A stretch of 64,000 bases of DNA, taken from the NCBI GenBank assembly GCA_029449245.1, contig JANATF010000023.1:62001-126000 (forward strand). Reading direction: 5' to 3'. The notes beneath the pieces were generated by a model, which saw only the letters and a program-made list of their open reading frames with translations, searched no databases and was not told where the DNA came from. Position numbers and translations under genes: made by a program. The stretch comes from Mortierella alpina. Taxonomy: Eukaryota; Mortierellomycota; Mortierellomycetes; Mortierellales; Mortierellaceae. Shown in pieces: positions 23,514-35,181 of the stretch (position 1 is its first letter; every line of letters starts with the position of its first letter).

Positions 23514-25534
23514 CTACATGGCCACGACGGGCAAAGTGACGTTTTCCTGTCCGACCTCCCAAGCTTTCCAAACAGTCTGTTTCTGGAAACGGGTATGAAG
23601 CTGATGTAGAAACGAACGTCCTGCGGCGAGAATATCAGGATTTTTGAACGGCAGTTGCTTAGTTTGGTCGTACGATGCAGAACTCGGTAGACGCCGGCTT
23701 CGTGGACGAGATGCGACCTCTTCTGGCTTCTTCTTCTCTGGATGTGCATAGGTATGGGACCTAGGTCGTCCTTGCAAAAGTGGCGGCTTTGATGAATTCG
23801 GTTGTGGTTGAGGTGGCGGTTGCAGCTGCGGGTGAAATTGGGTTTGCAATGACGGTGTTGTTGTCTCAGTGAGGGAACCTGGCATGCAGTCTGGATCACA
23901 GTCTGGAAGACAGATCGTGCCGGTCGTCGTCGTCGTTGGAGACGTGGCTAATGTTGTCGCTGGCGGAACAGTTGCTGTCGCGGTGGTGACTGATAACTTG
24001 AGTGGTGAAGGATGTTGTGTGCTACTACTCATGACTGATCCTTGTTGTGCGCTTGCTCCTGAATAACAGCCGTCGTCCTCTAGATCTCCTTCTGGTTCAG
24101 TGAATTCTGCATCGCTAGCATCCACAAACTCCTGACCGTCATCGTCATCATCATCGTCATAGTCGTCTTCGTCAACCTGGTACTCTGATCCAACTCCCTC
24201 AAGAACATTTCTAGAAGCCCCAGTCTTAGACAAGCACGACTCTGAGGGCTCGCAAGGCGAACATGGCGATTCTGGAGAAAGGAGGGACCTATCCATGAAC
24301 CGTTCTGCCAGGTCTGCTGGGTAGCTGAAACTCATCATGAGATGATCCTTGAGTCCTTTGACAGTCTCACTTGGTTCCAACTGCACACTGGTGAGAACAA
24401 GTAGCTGATTCGCCAGGCAGTTGCGGCCGCAATCCTGATCATCATCCTCGTCGTCATCGTTGTCGTCGCCGTCGGCCTCCAGCTTCCGTTTCTCTGGCCT
24501 CTCACGAGTTGGGTGCACATAATTGACAGGATAGCTTGAAAGCCAGCCCACAAGGGTCACCATAGATAGTGTGACAGGGATCTCCAGTGGTCTAGAAACA
24601 CGCTCTGCCTCATCCCAAGTAGCGATCCTTTGTTTGATATCGGGTAAAAGTACCTCTCGAAGGTAATCTTCCAATGGCTTGTATCGGTTTCCGGGAATCT
24701 AAAAGGAGAACAGATTGCCTGTTAATTAGCCGTGTTTATCAAGGGCCCTGACGCATCCTTCATTTTGCTTTCTTGCGTTGGTTACAATTTCAGGTTGAGG
24801 GAGACGGTAGTCCACGTTGACAAAGACCCTTTGGAGACCCTTGGGCGAGTATGAGAGAAAATCGTATATGTCCTGCAAAAGAAGTTCCCTGTGAATGACA
24901 AAGACGTGGTCCTGACCGATGCTCAATAAGTCCAGTTGGTTGAACCTTGAGGACTGACCGTTGCCAAATGAACAGAGGTTAATAGGAGCCATAGTCAAAG
25001 CGGTGACATTTCCAGAGCGAGTACTAGACATTGTCGTATTACATGATGGAAGATAGACTCGATACGGGCTACGTCGTTTTCGCTCAAGAAGAGCTGGTCG
25101 ACGAGTGAAGCTGACCTAAAGTTGCAATGCAAACGTGTCAGCACTCCAACAGACATTCATTTAGCAGTTTCAGCGCGCCAAAGAAAAAAGTGAATAGCTT
25201 GTAATCAACTAATCAACTGGGCAAAGAGCCAACTGGCAAGCTCTTTCTTTTTCACAGGTGCAAAACGTGTACGCCAAACTTTAGATATACCTCAAACCAA
25301 CAGCCGTACAGAGGATATCTATGTTTTTTCCGAGACAAGGAAAAGGATAGGACAGAGTGAATGAGGCATGCTGTACTGTATGCGGCATGGGGCGATCTCC
25401 TGAAGTAGATGTCTGTGCACCAGTGCGTTACCGTTTGCAAGGGCAGTCTGGGCGGTGTGGTTGATACGGTCGCGGAGGGCCAGGCGGATGATGCGCATGG
25501 CCGCCTCGAACGAGTCCTTATCCATGGTTGACAT
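23514..25534 (-). CDS. Hypothetical protein, possibly DUF4504/C1orf74-like
   Basis: Four exons are proposed: 25534-25432, 25110-25043, 24953-24753 and 24698-23514, phases consistent, 518 residues. Introns are 321, 89 and 54 nt; the last uses a weaker GTCAGG donor but has a CTAAT branch-like site. A simpler model starts at ATG 25031 (487 residues), but a TATA box at 25.8 kb and the protein-like exons above favour the longer one. Conserved-looking parts are IGQDHVFVIHRELLLQDIYD, VFVNVDYRLPQPEIV, SSYPVNYVHP and LLVLTSVQLEPSE. They recall the DUF4504 (C1orf74) family in pattern, though I am not sure. The second half is acidic and then Pro/Thr-rich and probably disordered. Function unknown. Confidence 0.6.
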
Positions 25535-26459
25535 GCGCTGGCTGCTGTACTGGCTGTGCGTCCTCTCAAGGTGGATGTGCCTTTGGTTGAGCTAAGGATA
25601 TGATTGAGTATAGGAAATTGGACCAGTGGACAGTGGAATATGACGGCGATAGCAGACGAAGAAAAAACAGCGGCAGAAAAGCGACGGTGATGGAAGCAAG
25701 GACGAAGGGCAAGGATGGACAGGAATACGAACAGAGAGAGTGTGGAGTGTGTGTAGAGAGTGAGTAGAGAGAGAAGGACATGGAGAGTGGGCCGCCCTTT
25801 TATAGGCCAGTTGGACAGGCAGGCTGTGCTGTTGTGGGCGGGCCGCGAGCCTCGCAGCCTGAGACATGCCCTTTTGCACTCGTCCACTCCCGTCTGCTCT
25901 CTTGAGCAGCTGGCCACCCAGCAATCAGCGTCGCAGGACAGTTGCTTTGTCAACACGTTCCCTGGACGCTAGCAGTTGTAAGTCTCCCTCCCCCTTTATT
26001 TCGAATGTCGCGATGTCCGTTCTATGTTGAGACACTCCCAGAAAGTCGAGATTCGCACGCTGAGCAGCGATCTAAAAGAGGCGTCGGTCCATGCAATATT
26101 CCGCAAGTGCGTGGCACACGCCACGCTTGCAACTTCACGCCTCACAATTTCGAACAGCCCACGGTTGAAAAGGACATCTATTATATTTTTTTCTGGAGTC
26201 TCCTTGGGACCCAAAAACATCAGTTTTTTTTTTATTGTTTTTTTTTTCAATGCAAGAATACATCCGACGTCCTTGAGTTTTTTTTAGTTTCTTCCCAGGA
26301 GAATGACCAGGGGTGAAGGAAAATAATAGACCAAGTCGTATCGAACATCACAAGAAGAGAAATACAGAAACAGGGGTGGGGAAGAACGCAGAAGTTGTTC
26401 GGAGGTGACAAAAAAGATGTCGCGGAACTTTTTTTTAATCAAAAATCCTGCTCCATAAT
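25535..26459. other. Promoter side of the 23.5-25.5 kb gene and eS21 3' flank
   Basis: Holds a minus-strand TATA box at 25797-25804 and poly-T runs near 26225. No other coding sequence is recognisable. Confidence 0.55.
25797..25804 (-). promoter_or_regulatory. TATA box (minus strand)
   Basis: CCTATAAAAG on the minus strand, about 265 bp upstream of the ATG at 25534. It supports transcription starting above that ATG rather than near 25031. Confidence 0.5.
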
Positions 26460-27318
26460 TTACTTCTGGTAGTTCCAGACCATGGACAAGACTAGCAAAA
26501 AATGAAAAGAGAGACGGATATGAGTGACCTACATCCCAGTGCATCCCACAATCCCCCCTCCCCCACGGCCTTCCACAGGGCCAATAGACAATTAAAAAAG
26601 TAGAACAAGACTTACGACCATCCTTGGTGGCAAGGCGGTTGATCGAGTCATCGGCCTCGGACTGGGCACGAACGTATCCAGAGAGGGCGTAGGTGGTGAA
26701 GGAGCCGGTGTAGCGACCGTTCTCGTCAACACCTCCGATGTTGATCTGGACGGAAGCGTGGTCCTTGGCGCCAATGAGGCGGTTAGTGGCGGAGCTACGT
26801 TGAAATAAGAGTGATAGGACGTAAGCAAACACTGAAAACAGGTGTAGGCATATGACAGGAACTGTCGCTCTCGCTGCGGGTGGTGGTGAGAGTTTTTCGC
26901 TAGTCGCTCTCCTGTCTTCGAGCGAGGGTGAGCTGTAATAGCCATTGATGTCATGGACGGCCAAAACGCTGCAGATTAAATGGGCAGATCTCTGGCATGG
27001 TCCTGTCGTTTCTGCTGTTTGGGCTGACCACTAAAACACGATTCTGAAGAGTCTATGCCTGCTGATCATCCCGTCAATACAGAGATATTCGCGTGCGTGA
27101 TTAAGGTCGTGGCGGTGTTGCAATGCATGGTCAGGATGTTCTGCATTTGATGATGGTTTCCCCATGGGTATGGATATACGCAAAATCGTCTGTTCCCGAA
27201 TCCGAGAATGTCGATCCTGAGGCTGAACCTGATTCTGCTGCATCACATTGCATGATGATGATGAGCCATACCACTTGCGGGGGACGTAGGTCTCGAGGGT
27301 GATCTGGGGGGTCTCCAT
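26460..27318 (-). CDS. RPS21: 40S ribosomal protein eS21
   Basis: Small cytosolic ribosomal subunit protein. Three exons, 27318-27272, 26794-26616 and 26491-26460, join in phase to an 85-residue protein, the family's usual length. The chain reads [20 protein letters not shown], then [18 protein letters not shown], then [20 protein letters not shown] and ends [16 protein letters not shown]. The conserved Cys of PRKCSATNR is split by the first intron (477 nt, long for this window). The short last exon codes only ten residues but matches the Leu/Trp-containing C-terminus of known eS21. Donors are GTATGG and GTAAGT; acceptors are TAG. Confidence 0.96.
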
Positions 27319-28339
27319 TGTGAGTTCGAAGGATTTGATTTTCCTTTGGGATCTTTGAGGCAAGAATAAAAGGAGGATCAGATTCACACCGGCCAGAGGG
27401 GTGACTATAAACAACCCGCCGGCAAATGTGATTGGCTGCTCCTCCTTGCATTCACGTCACTGGACTTCCACCTACTGTAGTCGCTACGCCTACAATCACC
27501 GCGACCTTTCCAGCAGGGATGTTCTCCATGCTATTCAGAGGTACCTCGACACTTTGCGTTCATTGAACGTTTACATTGCCCAGTCAACAGGAGGTTCCAT
27601 CCAGCTCGTTGATCAGATGAGGTTAAGCCTGGTCGTCGCTCGAAGCGATCAGCCTTTGTAAGGAACTAGACGATTTTGAAATAAGGTTCGCTTCGCAAAC
27701 TTTTTGATGGCGGTAACAAAAGTCGTGTTTGCGTCGAGCAGAGTGAAAGCGGAAGCGCAATGGACGAGATGGCCAAGAGGGCGATGGAGAATGCGTACAT
27801 TAAAGAGAGAAAAGCACGTATGGAGAGCGGATGATGAGAGATAGGAGGGACCACGGCTGTGGACGAGAGACAATGGCCTGAGACGATAGAAGAAAAAAAT
27901 GGTGCGAGTCTATGTTGGCAGCTTAAAGGTTTTAAAGTCGTAGCGAGCGCGGAGTCGAAGGCGTGGGTCGCAGGTTTGTCACCGTCCTTGGTCCAGGAGA
28001 CAGGAGCGATGAGGTCGCATAAGTATTTTGGGCTTTAGCCGCGACCCAGAAGGTCTAGGGCACCCCAGCGGCATTCACCAGTGGATCGCGTCAGGGCATA
28101 AGACAGTGTACCTGCAACAGCATTTAGAAAGGCCAGTCCTCTTGTGAAAGTGGACTCGTAGCTATGTTCCGAAGGTGCTAAGAATTACTATGGCACCGTA
28201 CTCTCGAATGGGTCGAGGGTACATATATTACGATGCCCTCCCAAAATGACCAGACGAGCTAGCCCTCTATTTAATGAGCGCCTGACGAGCGAGAGTCTAT
28301 GTCACACCTATACCATTTCTTGTGGGCTGTCTTTCGTAT
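27319..28339. other. Intergenic, no gene recognised
   Basis: About 1 kb including the eS21 promoter side. A minus-strand 44-codon frame near 27.8 kb starts like a signal peptide but has nothing else in its favour. No RNA gene seen. Confidence 0.5.
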
Positions 28340-28813
28340 TCAGCGGACGCGACGCCAGACACCACCACTGCGCAGTGGCACTTCGTGGACAGGTACACCA
28401 TCATGTTCAGCCTCAATCATGGTTTCTCTTCCACCATTTTTGCCCGCATACAACACAACGTGATGAATATTTTTGATATCATCGAAAAACTCGATATCGC
28501 CAGGACGACGATCGATTTCGTTTATAGGTTCAAGATGGCGATCGTTGACTTGGGATTTTGTCGAGCCACTGATATCGCCTGCACCGCCCATCCAGAGCGC
28601 GTAGCGGACGAGGCCGCTGCAATCAAATCCTACTTGGGACGTGCTGGATCCTTTGGACTTGCCGGGTGTTGGGCCGTGTCCGCCACCCCACACATAGGGA
28701 ACGTTGATCTGGCTGCGGGCAGCATTAATGACCTTATTAGCGTCATAGGTGGCTAGAGCGGTCGAGACCACGGAAGACAGGATGACTGCGATGGCAGATA
28801 GAGAGGGTTGCAT
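28340..28813 (-). CDS. Secreted NlpC/P60-family (C40) peptidase
   Basis: 157 residues, no intron. Residues 1-21 form a signal peptide (SAIAVILSSVVSTALA). The rest is one NlpC/P60 domain: VINAARSQINVPYVWGGG, nucleophile Cys65 in GFDCSGLVRYAL, PGDIEFF, and catalytic His near 118 in NIHHVVLYAG, followed by MIEAEHDGVPV where the third polar residue is expected. These enzymes cut gamma-D-glutamyl-diaminopimelate or related bonds in bacterial peptidoglycan, a polymer fungi lack, so the protein likely acts outside the cell on bacterial walls; this is inference. The family is mainly bacterial, which suggests horizontal acquisition. Active-site residues look intact. The eukaryotic signal peptide and flanking eS21/QCR9 genes place it in fungal DNA rather than contamination. 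Confidence 0.88.
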   Translation of the reverse strand: MQPSLSAIAVILSSVVSTALATYDANKVINAARSQINVPYVWGGGHGPTPGKSKGSSTSQVGFDCSGLVRYALWMGGAGDISGSTKSQVNDRHLEPINEIDRRPGDIEFFDDIKNIHHVVLYAGKNGGRETMIEAEHDGVPVHEVPLRSGGVWRRVR

Positions 28814-29223
28814 AGTTATTGCGCTGCTGTTGAAGGGAAGTGGGTAGAAATTGTTGAAAAGTAGAGATTGGCGGATGAGGTTTGGTGAAGGATGAAGACT
28901 TTAAAGTCGAACTTCTAGAGTTGCCGGATGATGAAGATCATGGTCTGCTATTACCTAAGCAGTGTCCACCCTCCTGATCGCTTTAGTAAGATTCTTGACG
29001 CGCATTACATCCCAGAACTAGCAACCGCCTTCGACGTCGACTTACTATGCAAGTCTCAGTTGTACCTGACATTTCTTCAACCAAACTTTTGTAAGTTGGT
29101 GGCAAGTGCTACGAAAACAACCCTCCGGTGACGTGTAACTTTTTTTTCGGACCTTCACTGTCCTCTTTTTCCGATACTCGTTTTCCTCCGCTCTAATCAC
29201 ACCGCACCACCAGATTCATAACC
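28814..29223. other. Shared promoter region of the NlpC/P60 and QCR9 genes
   Basis: A 410-bp gap between two divergent genes. CT-rich sequence before 29224 looks like a leader. No TATA box is certain. Confidence 0.5.
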
Positions 29224-29821
29224 ATGCCCGTCAAGTCCAACAACGGCACTGCCGCCAACCGCTTCGCCCGCGCCGGCTACAACGCCATCGTCAAGCGCAA
29301 CTCCATCTTCTTGACCACCATCTTTGTCTCGGCCTTTGCTGCTGAGATGGCCTTTGACACCATCTCGGACCGCGTCTGGGACAACATCAACAAGGGAGTA
29401 CGTCTCTTTTTCATCTCTATACCCTTCCTATTGTCGAGCTCAGGCACCACGATTCATTCTTCTACCAGCTCTTGTGAGCAGTTGTCTTCTTGTTATCTGG
29501 TGCACCCTTGGTGCTTGGATAAGTGATGATGGACTCGCAGCGGCGGATCAACGCCGCCTGGAACGCAATCTTGAAGCTCGGGAAACCCGTAGCGTAGGAT
29601 TTGATCGGGTCTACTTGTACATCAACAACAAAACATCAGGAATGCAAAGCAAACTGGAATATGAATGACGGGAACGCCATCACTTTTACTTTTATCTCAA
29701 GGACCTTGAACACTGGATCTTATCGAGCATAGTCTAACAATACCGCTCTCGCGTCCTCTTCTTTGATTCCTGCCTATAGCGCCAGTGGAAGGACATCTCT
29801 GCCAAGTACACCACCGAATAA
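29224..29821 (+). CDS. QCR9: Cytochrome bc1 complex subunit 9 (QCR9/UQCR10)
   Basis: Small single-span subunit of mitochondrial respiratory complex III. Exons 29224-29397 and 29780-29821 join in phase 0 to 71 residues, close to the family's length. The family pattern is clear: FARAGYNAIVKRNSIFLTTI, a membrane segment, then AFDTISDRVWDNINKG and RQWKDISAKYTTE (compare the known ending 'N.GK.WK.I...Y'). The 382-nt intron uses GTACGT and a TAG acceptor. Oddly, an internal acceptor at 29540 would add an in-phase alternative last exon, 29541-29597, encoding RRINAAWNAILKLGKPVA then stop. Confidence 0.92.
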
Positions 29822-30387
29822 GCTGCGCTCCACTCTTGATTCCTTACCAGGATGCTCAAGTAGCGACCATTGCTTCGCCTCGCCGACACCTCAATCATAT
29901 CCCCCACCTCACCACTACAGCACAATAAAATCTCGATGTCTTATATACACAGTACCACAATCTGATCCAACTCGCTCGATGCATGGACCCTGACGGCGCC
30001 TTGCGCTCTTTGGGCAGGCGTATTTACCATGGATGGGGGAAAGTGAGGTGTTTGTCTGTGTGCTTGGTCAGATGCAGGAACCACATATGCGCCCGCCATT
30101 TCGTGTGCAAGGGCAGAGCCAGAAAAGTCAGTGGTACAGGTAAGCCGATTGTGGTGCGACTCCACGCAAGAGTAGACTCCCTGAGCTCCCATGGAATCAC
30201 ACTGCGTTGGATCCACGAAAGAGGCGCAATATCGATCTGTTGGAGGAACGATATGGGCAATGAGATTTTGTTTAAAAGAGTCCCTTTCTTCATCCACTCT
30301 TACAACAAAACAACCATACAAACAACTTGATATCGTCTGCCAACTCCTACTCTCCTACATCTCTTTACACTCCACGAGATCGTTAAC
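29822..30387. other. Intergenic, no gene recognised
   Basis: Contains the QCR9 3' flank and the upstream region of the 30388 gene. No repeat or RNA gene was seen. Confidence 0.5.
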
Positions 30388-32985
30388 ATGGCTCTGTCTT
30401 TGCTCGTGACCGACAGCGCTTCAGCGAGAGCTGTTGAGAAGCGCGCCTCTGTTCAGGGGTCCTCATCCTCCTCTCCGTGGTACATGGCCATATCAGATGA
30501 AGAGTCCTTTCCATTGCACCAGAAACACAGTACCGTAGAGAGTCCATGGCATGAGGGTAAGGAGACCAATCTTCCAAGGACTCGCGTGGGCTTTGGTAGT
30601 ATACTTATAAACTAAGTACTCTTCCATGTGCTCTCATTTACAGCTGTTATCCCGCCGTCGCCTTGGCCTGATCATGCACAGTTCCAGAGTCTACACAGAG
30701 ATACTGCTGAGCAGCTCGGACAGCTGCAACGTAAAGCAGTCGAGGAGCACGGTCTTCAACTCCTCATGGCCAACTCGCCTTGTCACACCTCGGTACAGAA
30801 GCTATACGATCCCGCTAATGCCTATGGTGCTATTGCCCGTCCTCACTCAAACCTCAATGAGGATGCAAGCAGCTTTGCAAACTTTGGACAAGGTCATCCG
30901 TTCCTTCGCGACTCGCCAAAAGAGCACTCTCACACGTCCACAGATCTGTGGCCTCAGAGGTCATGTCCCTCTGCGATAGATTTCTTAACGACGACTCGAA
31001 ATACTTTTCATACCCATGCGTCCCTTCCTTCACTACTGAGGCATCCATTGCTTCAAGAGTCGCGGCCTTCCTGGGAGCCACTGAACAGCATTGATGATGG
31101 CCCTCGCTGTTCCTTTCTCTCAAAACCGCCGTTACCTCGACGTTGGTCTTTAAAAAGGTGGAATCCTTTGCGATCGTCTGACGACGTCATGTATGCTACG
31201 ATCGCACAGATGTCAGAATCGGAGATAGGCCTTCTTTGGAGGACACAGAAGGCGAGGCATTTACTTGAGAGGAACAATAGGGCATTTCGAGAAGAACAAC
31301 TGGACAGAATTGAAGAGGGGCGACAGCACCTAGAACCTCGATGCCGTACTGCCTCCAGATTGCGCGTTTTCGAGGCGCCCGTTGACCAACAGGCGCACAC
31401 CGTTCAATGTCCCATTCAAGCACCAGGTGATCCTACCCAGTCTCTACCAGAGCTCAACAATCGTCGGGCCAGGCGCAATCAACGCAGACAGTGTTTTCAG
31501 AAAGGTACTCGCACGGATTCACATCCCACAACTCAGCAGGCGCTATCGGACTTTGTACCGAGCGAGTCTCAGTCCTCCGTCACCACGACAGTGCAGCCCA
31601 TTCTTTCGGAAGCTGAAGCTGACAGTATGAGAGAAATAGTAAGGGCTCTGATGAGGGATTACCGAGCGCTAGGAGAGATATCGTTAACTTTGGCGGACCC
31701 TGGAATGGAGGAGTGGACTCGGATGAACAATGCCAGATGGAGGAACTCCAGATCGGCTGTAAAGAATGAGCCCATGAACTCGATAACGGAAGATCACGCT
31801 GAGCTGTACACCGAGCAGCGACAATCTACTCCAGAGAATAGTACGCAGGAGGACCCTGCCATGGAGGAGCGCAACAAGCAGGGAGACTCTACTCTGGAAC
31901 AGCACAGCGAGCAGAGAGATCCGACTTTGGAAGGGGATTTTACTGTGCTCGATATTGAAGACAGAATAGGACATGGAGAGCGCACTCTGGAGGAGCACCA
32001 TGAGCACGATCTAATCCGAGGAGATGGACCTATGGAGTCAGACGGCACTGTGGTCATTGACCACTGTCATCCCGCGTTCAAAGACGGTCCTGAGGCGTCG
32101 AGTTGTGTATACGAGGATACAAACCCCTTCGCGCTATTGCCTCTAGAGGAGCCATTCACGCTGCCAGGATCGGAGGATGAACCAGCCACAACGCTCTATG
32201 ATCCTCCATCGCCCACGATCATGCCTCCAACTCCTGAAAAGACACCACACAAGAAAGCACGAAAGCGTTGTTCGAACGCACGTCGTGCGTCTCGCAAGAG
32301 GTGCTCATTGTCAGTCGAGTCATCACTGGCAACAAAGCCAACAATGCCATCTACATCACCTGCCACGTCATCCGAGCCGAGTCCAACCACATTGATGTCA
32401 AGATCCGCTACTCTACTGGACCTGCAACTCCTCCAGGAATCAATGGTAGTGTCCCCGCCATCAGAGTCGACTTTGAAGTGCGCGAAAATCCTCGAAGTAA
32501 CACCACCCTCCATTCTCGCAGCACGGACTCGAATGCAGCTCTATCGCGACAGCGACAATCACAAAGCTGCCTTTTTGGGATACGACGTGTGCGATGTCCT
32601 CCAGTCGGGACCGTGCTGCATGAGTCAATGGAACTGTGACCGATGGCGATTCGAGTTTCCGGGGGAGGGACAGGACCATTTTGAGATGCCTGTGCTTCCG
32701 TACGACCATTCTGAACGGACCCATCAGCATTATGTCTTTGTTGTCATGCCCGTCACTAGCGAGGGTCTGGATCCTTCAGACAAGAGGATACGGATGCCAG
32801 AGCCGGGGCTTCGTTTGGAAGAGGAGAGCGACACGTATACAAGGGAACAAGAGTTCCTGGAGCGTTACGGTCACCAGATGGTCGACACTGTTTATTTTGG
32901 AATGACATGCCAAAAGATCTCAGAGTGTTATGCAGAAGATATCGAAAGGGCTATACGAACAACGACGGCGGATCTACTAGGATGA
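30388..32985 (+). CDS. Large orphan protein, mostly disordered with folded-looking C-terminus
   Basis: Exons 30388-30556 and 30644-32985 (87-nt intron, GTAAGG/CAG) join in phase 1 to 836 residues. No known domain recognised. The first 380 residues are polar with Arg-rich patches. Residues around 400-480 carry irregular 15-16-residue repeats of the type D.TLE....QR, rich in Glu, Gln and His. A Lys/Arg cluster (HKKARKRCSNARRASRKRC) looks like a nuclear localisation signal. The last 170 residues are more globular, with several Cys and aromatic residues (GYDVCDVLQSGPCC, WNCDRWRFEFPG, HYVFVVMPV). A nuclear protein is a weak inference; function unknown. Confidence 0.7.
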
Positions 32986-33856
32986 GCCCATGATATGAGC
33001 CGGGATGAGTGCCTTGCTCTGGCGAGGGAGATGTTGCGGTTGGCTGGATACCCTGTTCGAGAAGCGTGAGAGTAAATCCTCTGGCGGGTCGAGATCGCTG
33101 TAGATACTGCTGTTGATGGATAGTGATGGTCCCCCTTGCATGTCGATGGCATAGGGCTGCGATTACATTATAAAGCTGTCTTTAGAAACAAAGTGTTTTA
33201 TCACAAGACGACCATGGGCGCTCTAGTGCAACGGCAGACCTCTGTAGAGGAGAGAGCACCGATGGAGGACCGGAATCCATGAAGGTTGCAATGAATGCGT
33301 AGTTAAGTAAAGGCAGACAGAGCCTTAGTTTATGATGGATATATATAAGAAAGTCTTTTTTGAAAGAGAAACGAAGGAGGGAAGCAAAGGAAAAAAGGCT
33401 ACTCGAGAATAGATCACCGTTGGTTAATGGTTGTTGATAGAGCGATAATACTTGGCGTTTGCTAACAAAAAGGCGGCCAAGGCTTCGTGATGGTTATGGT
33501 CCTTCTTTATGGCCTCTACTTGACAAGAGAAAGGCCTCAGCAGTCCATGGGATACATGGCCTCGAAAGAGTCGGTGTAAGTGTAGAGGATGATCGTGTGG
33601 TGTGTTTAATGGCGCGCTTTGGCGCGTACCGTGTAGCTGTGACGCGCCAGAACGCTTTGACCATATCTCAGAGCCTAGAGCAGAAGAAAGGCGGGACTTT
33701 TTTTTATCCCAGCCCCTCTTCAGAAACGGGAGGCTGGGTCCAGAGCTTCAAAAAATTGCTGAAGTTGAGGAGAGGCTGGGATCAGACGTTCGTCTCTTGA
33801 TCGCTTCTCCTAACTTGACTTTTTTTTTTCCACAGCACACCATCATTTCACAATCA
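32986..33856. other. Intergenic, no gene recognised
   Basis: About 870 bp with short frames only. The sequence just before 33857 is pyrimidine-rich (poly-T near 33822) and probably the leader of the next gene. Confidence 0.5.
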
Positions 33857-35181
33857 ATGTCGGTCAGGATGATGTTGCGGGATGGAGACAGTGACCATGG
33901 CTCACCGGCACCAAGGATCAGGGTCGGATACCGCGGCTCGGAGGGGTTCGACAGCCCTCGTGCAAACGGTAAATGCTGACCCAAAGAAACGAGATCGAGA
34001 AACTTTTTGATCAACAACCTCGAGGCTGACAATTGTGTGCTCGATGATATCTATCTGCTGTTTTTTACAAAGGACTCCCTCAACCAAGGCTATCGTTCCA
34101 TGAACCCCAACTACATCACCATCAACAACACCAACACCACCAGCTGCAACAACTGCAGCAACAGCAGTTGCCGTCTTCAGATGTCTCGGTCATTGGCCGG
34201 GACCATGTCCTCGTCGAGATTGACCACCAGCTCAACAGCGTGGCCGAGCTCCTGGCCGATATTGTACTCTTGCCCCAGGACTCTCCTGTCGACCCAGCGC
34301 TCTTCCTCGCCGTTGGCTGTCTGGAGCTCTATGACCAAGATCAGCGCCATTGTGTCCAGAGCCTGAGAGAGGAACGCAAACGACTTATGGAACGACGACA
34401 GGCTATCGAGATTGAGCTCATGAGACAAGATACTGCAGAGATCGAACTCAGGGCTGAAGATAAACGGATCCACAGTCTGGAACTAGCCACAGGTAAGAAA
34501 GACAAAAACAAAGTTCTGCCCAGCCCCCCTTTCCTTCCTTTCCTTCCCTTCCTTTCCTTTCCTTCCTTCCTTTTCCTTCCTTCACTCTATGCCATGCAAG
34601 GGAACTCCTGGATAAAGTTCATTTTGCATGCAAGGTTAATTATTTGTTTGTTTATTCACTCGCTCGGCAATGTAGAGACCATGGCTATCCCCCCTGAAAG
34701 TCTTGCACCATTATCAAAGTCACGGACCAAGCTGTTGGACGATTTGGGCAACATTCTAAGCAAGATCAGGACCTTGCTTGAGACGGTTCATATTCAGTAT
34801 GAAGTAGATCAGGAGCAGCTCGTATTGCGGCAGCAGCAGCTTCAACAACAACAACAACAACAGCAGCTGCGGAAGGAGTTAGCTCAAGGCGATGATGGTG
34901 ATGAGCAGCAAGCAGGAGAAAACAAAGAAGAGGAAGGAGCAGCAGGAGAAGGCGGAGGCGAAATGGAGATACAGGATGTGGAAGGGAATGAGGGAGTGAC
35001 ACTTGTGAATATGACCATGTTTCAACGGCACGGCTTGATGGACCTGTATGATCGAGATCCCGTCAAGTGCACCGGTTTATTACGCGTGGAGCATGCACGG
35101 TTGGCAGAGCGCAGGGACGAGCTAGAGCTCGAGTATGAGCGGCAACGGACAGCTCTTCTAAGAGCCATGCCTCGAGGGTGA
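33857..35181 (+). CDS. Orphan coiled-coil protein with duplicated helical module
   Basis: Exons 33857-33968, 34073-34492 and 34676-35181 keep phase and give 345 residues. After a basic start comes a His/Gln-rich linker. Two similar modules follow: LYDQDQRHCVQSLREERKRL then MERRQAIEIELMRQ near residue 130, and LYDRDPVKCTGLLRVEHARL then AERRDELELEYERQ near the C-terminus. Each is preceded by a Leu-rich helix. A Gln repeat and a Glu/Gly-rich acidic linker separate them. The pattern suggests paired amphipathic helices from internal duplication, perhaps protein-protein contacts. Not a family I know. Intron 2 (34493-34675, 183 nt) has no stop and is a multiple of three, so retention would insert 61 hydrophobic-rich residues. 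Confidence 0.68.

Noticed and set aside
27666-27800. Short minus-strand frame starting like a signal peptide (MYAFSIALLAISSIALPL)
   Set aside because: Only 44 codons after that Met, with no cysteine pattern, promoter element or splice support.
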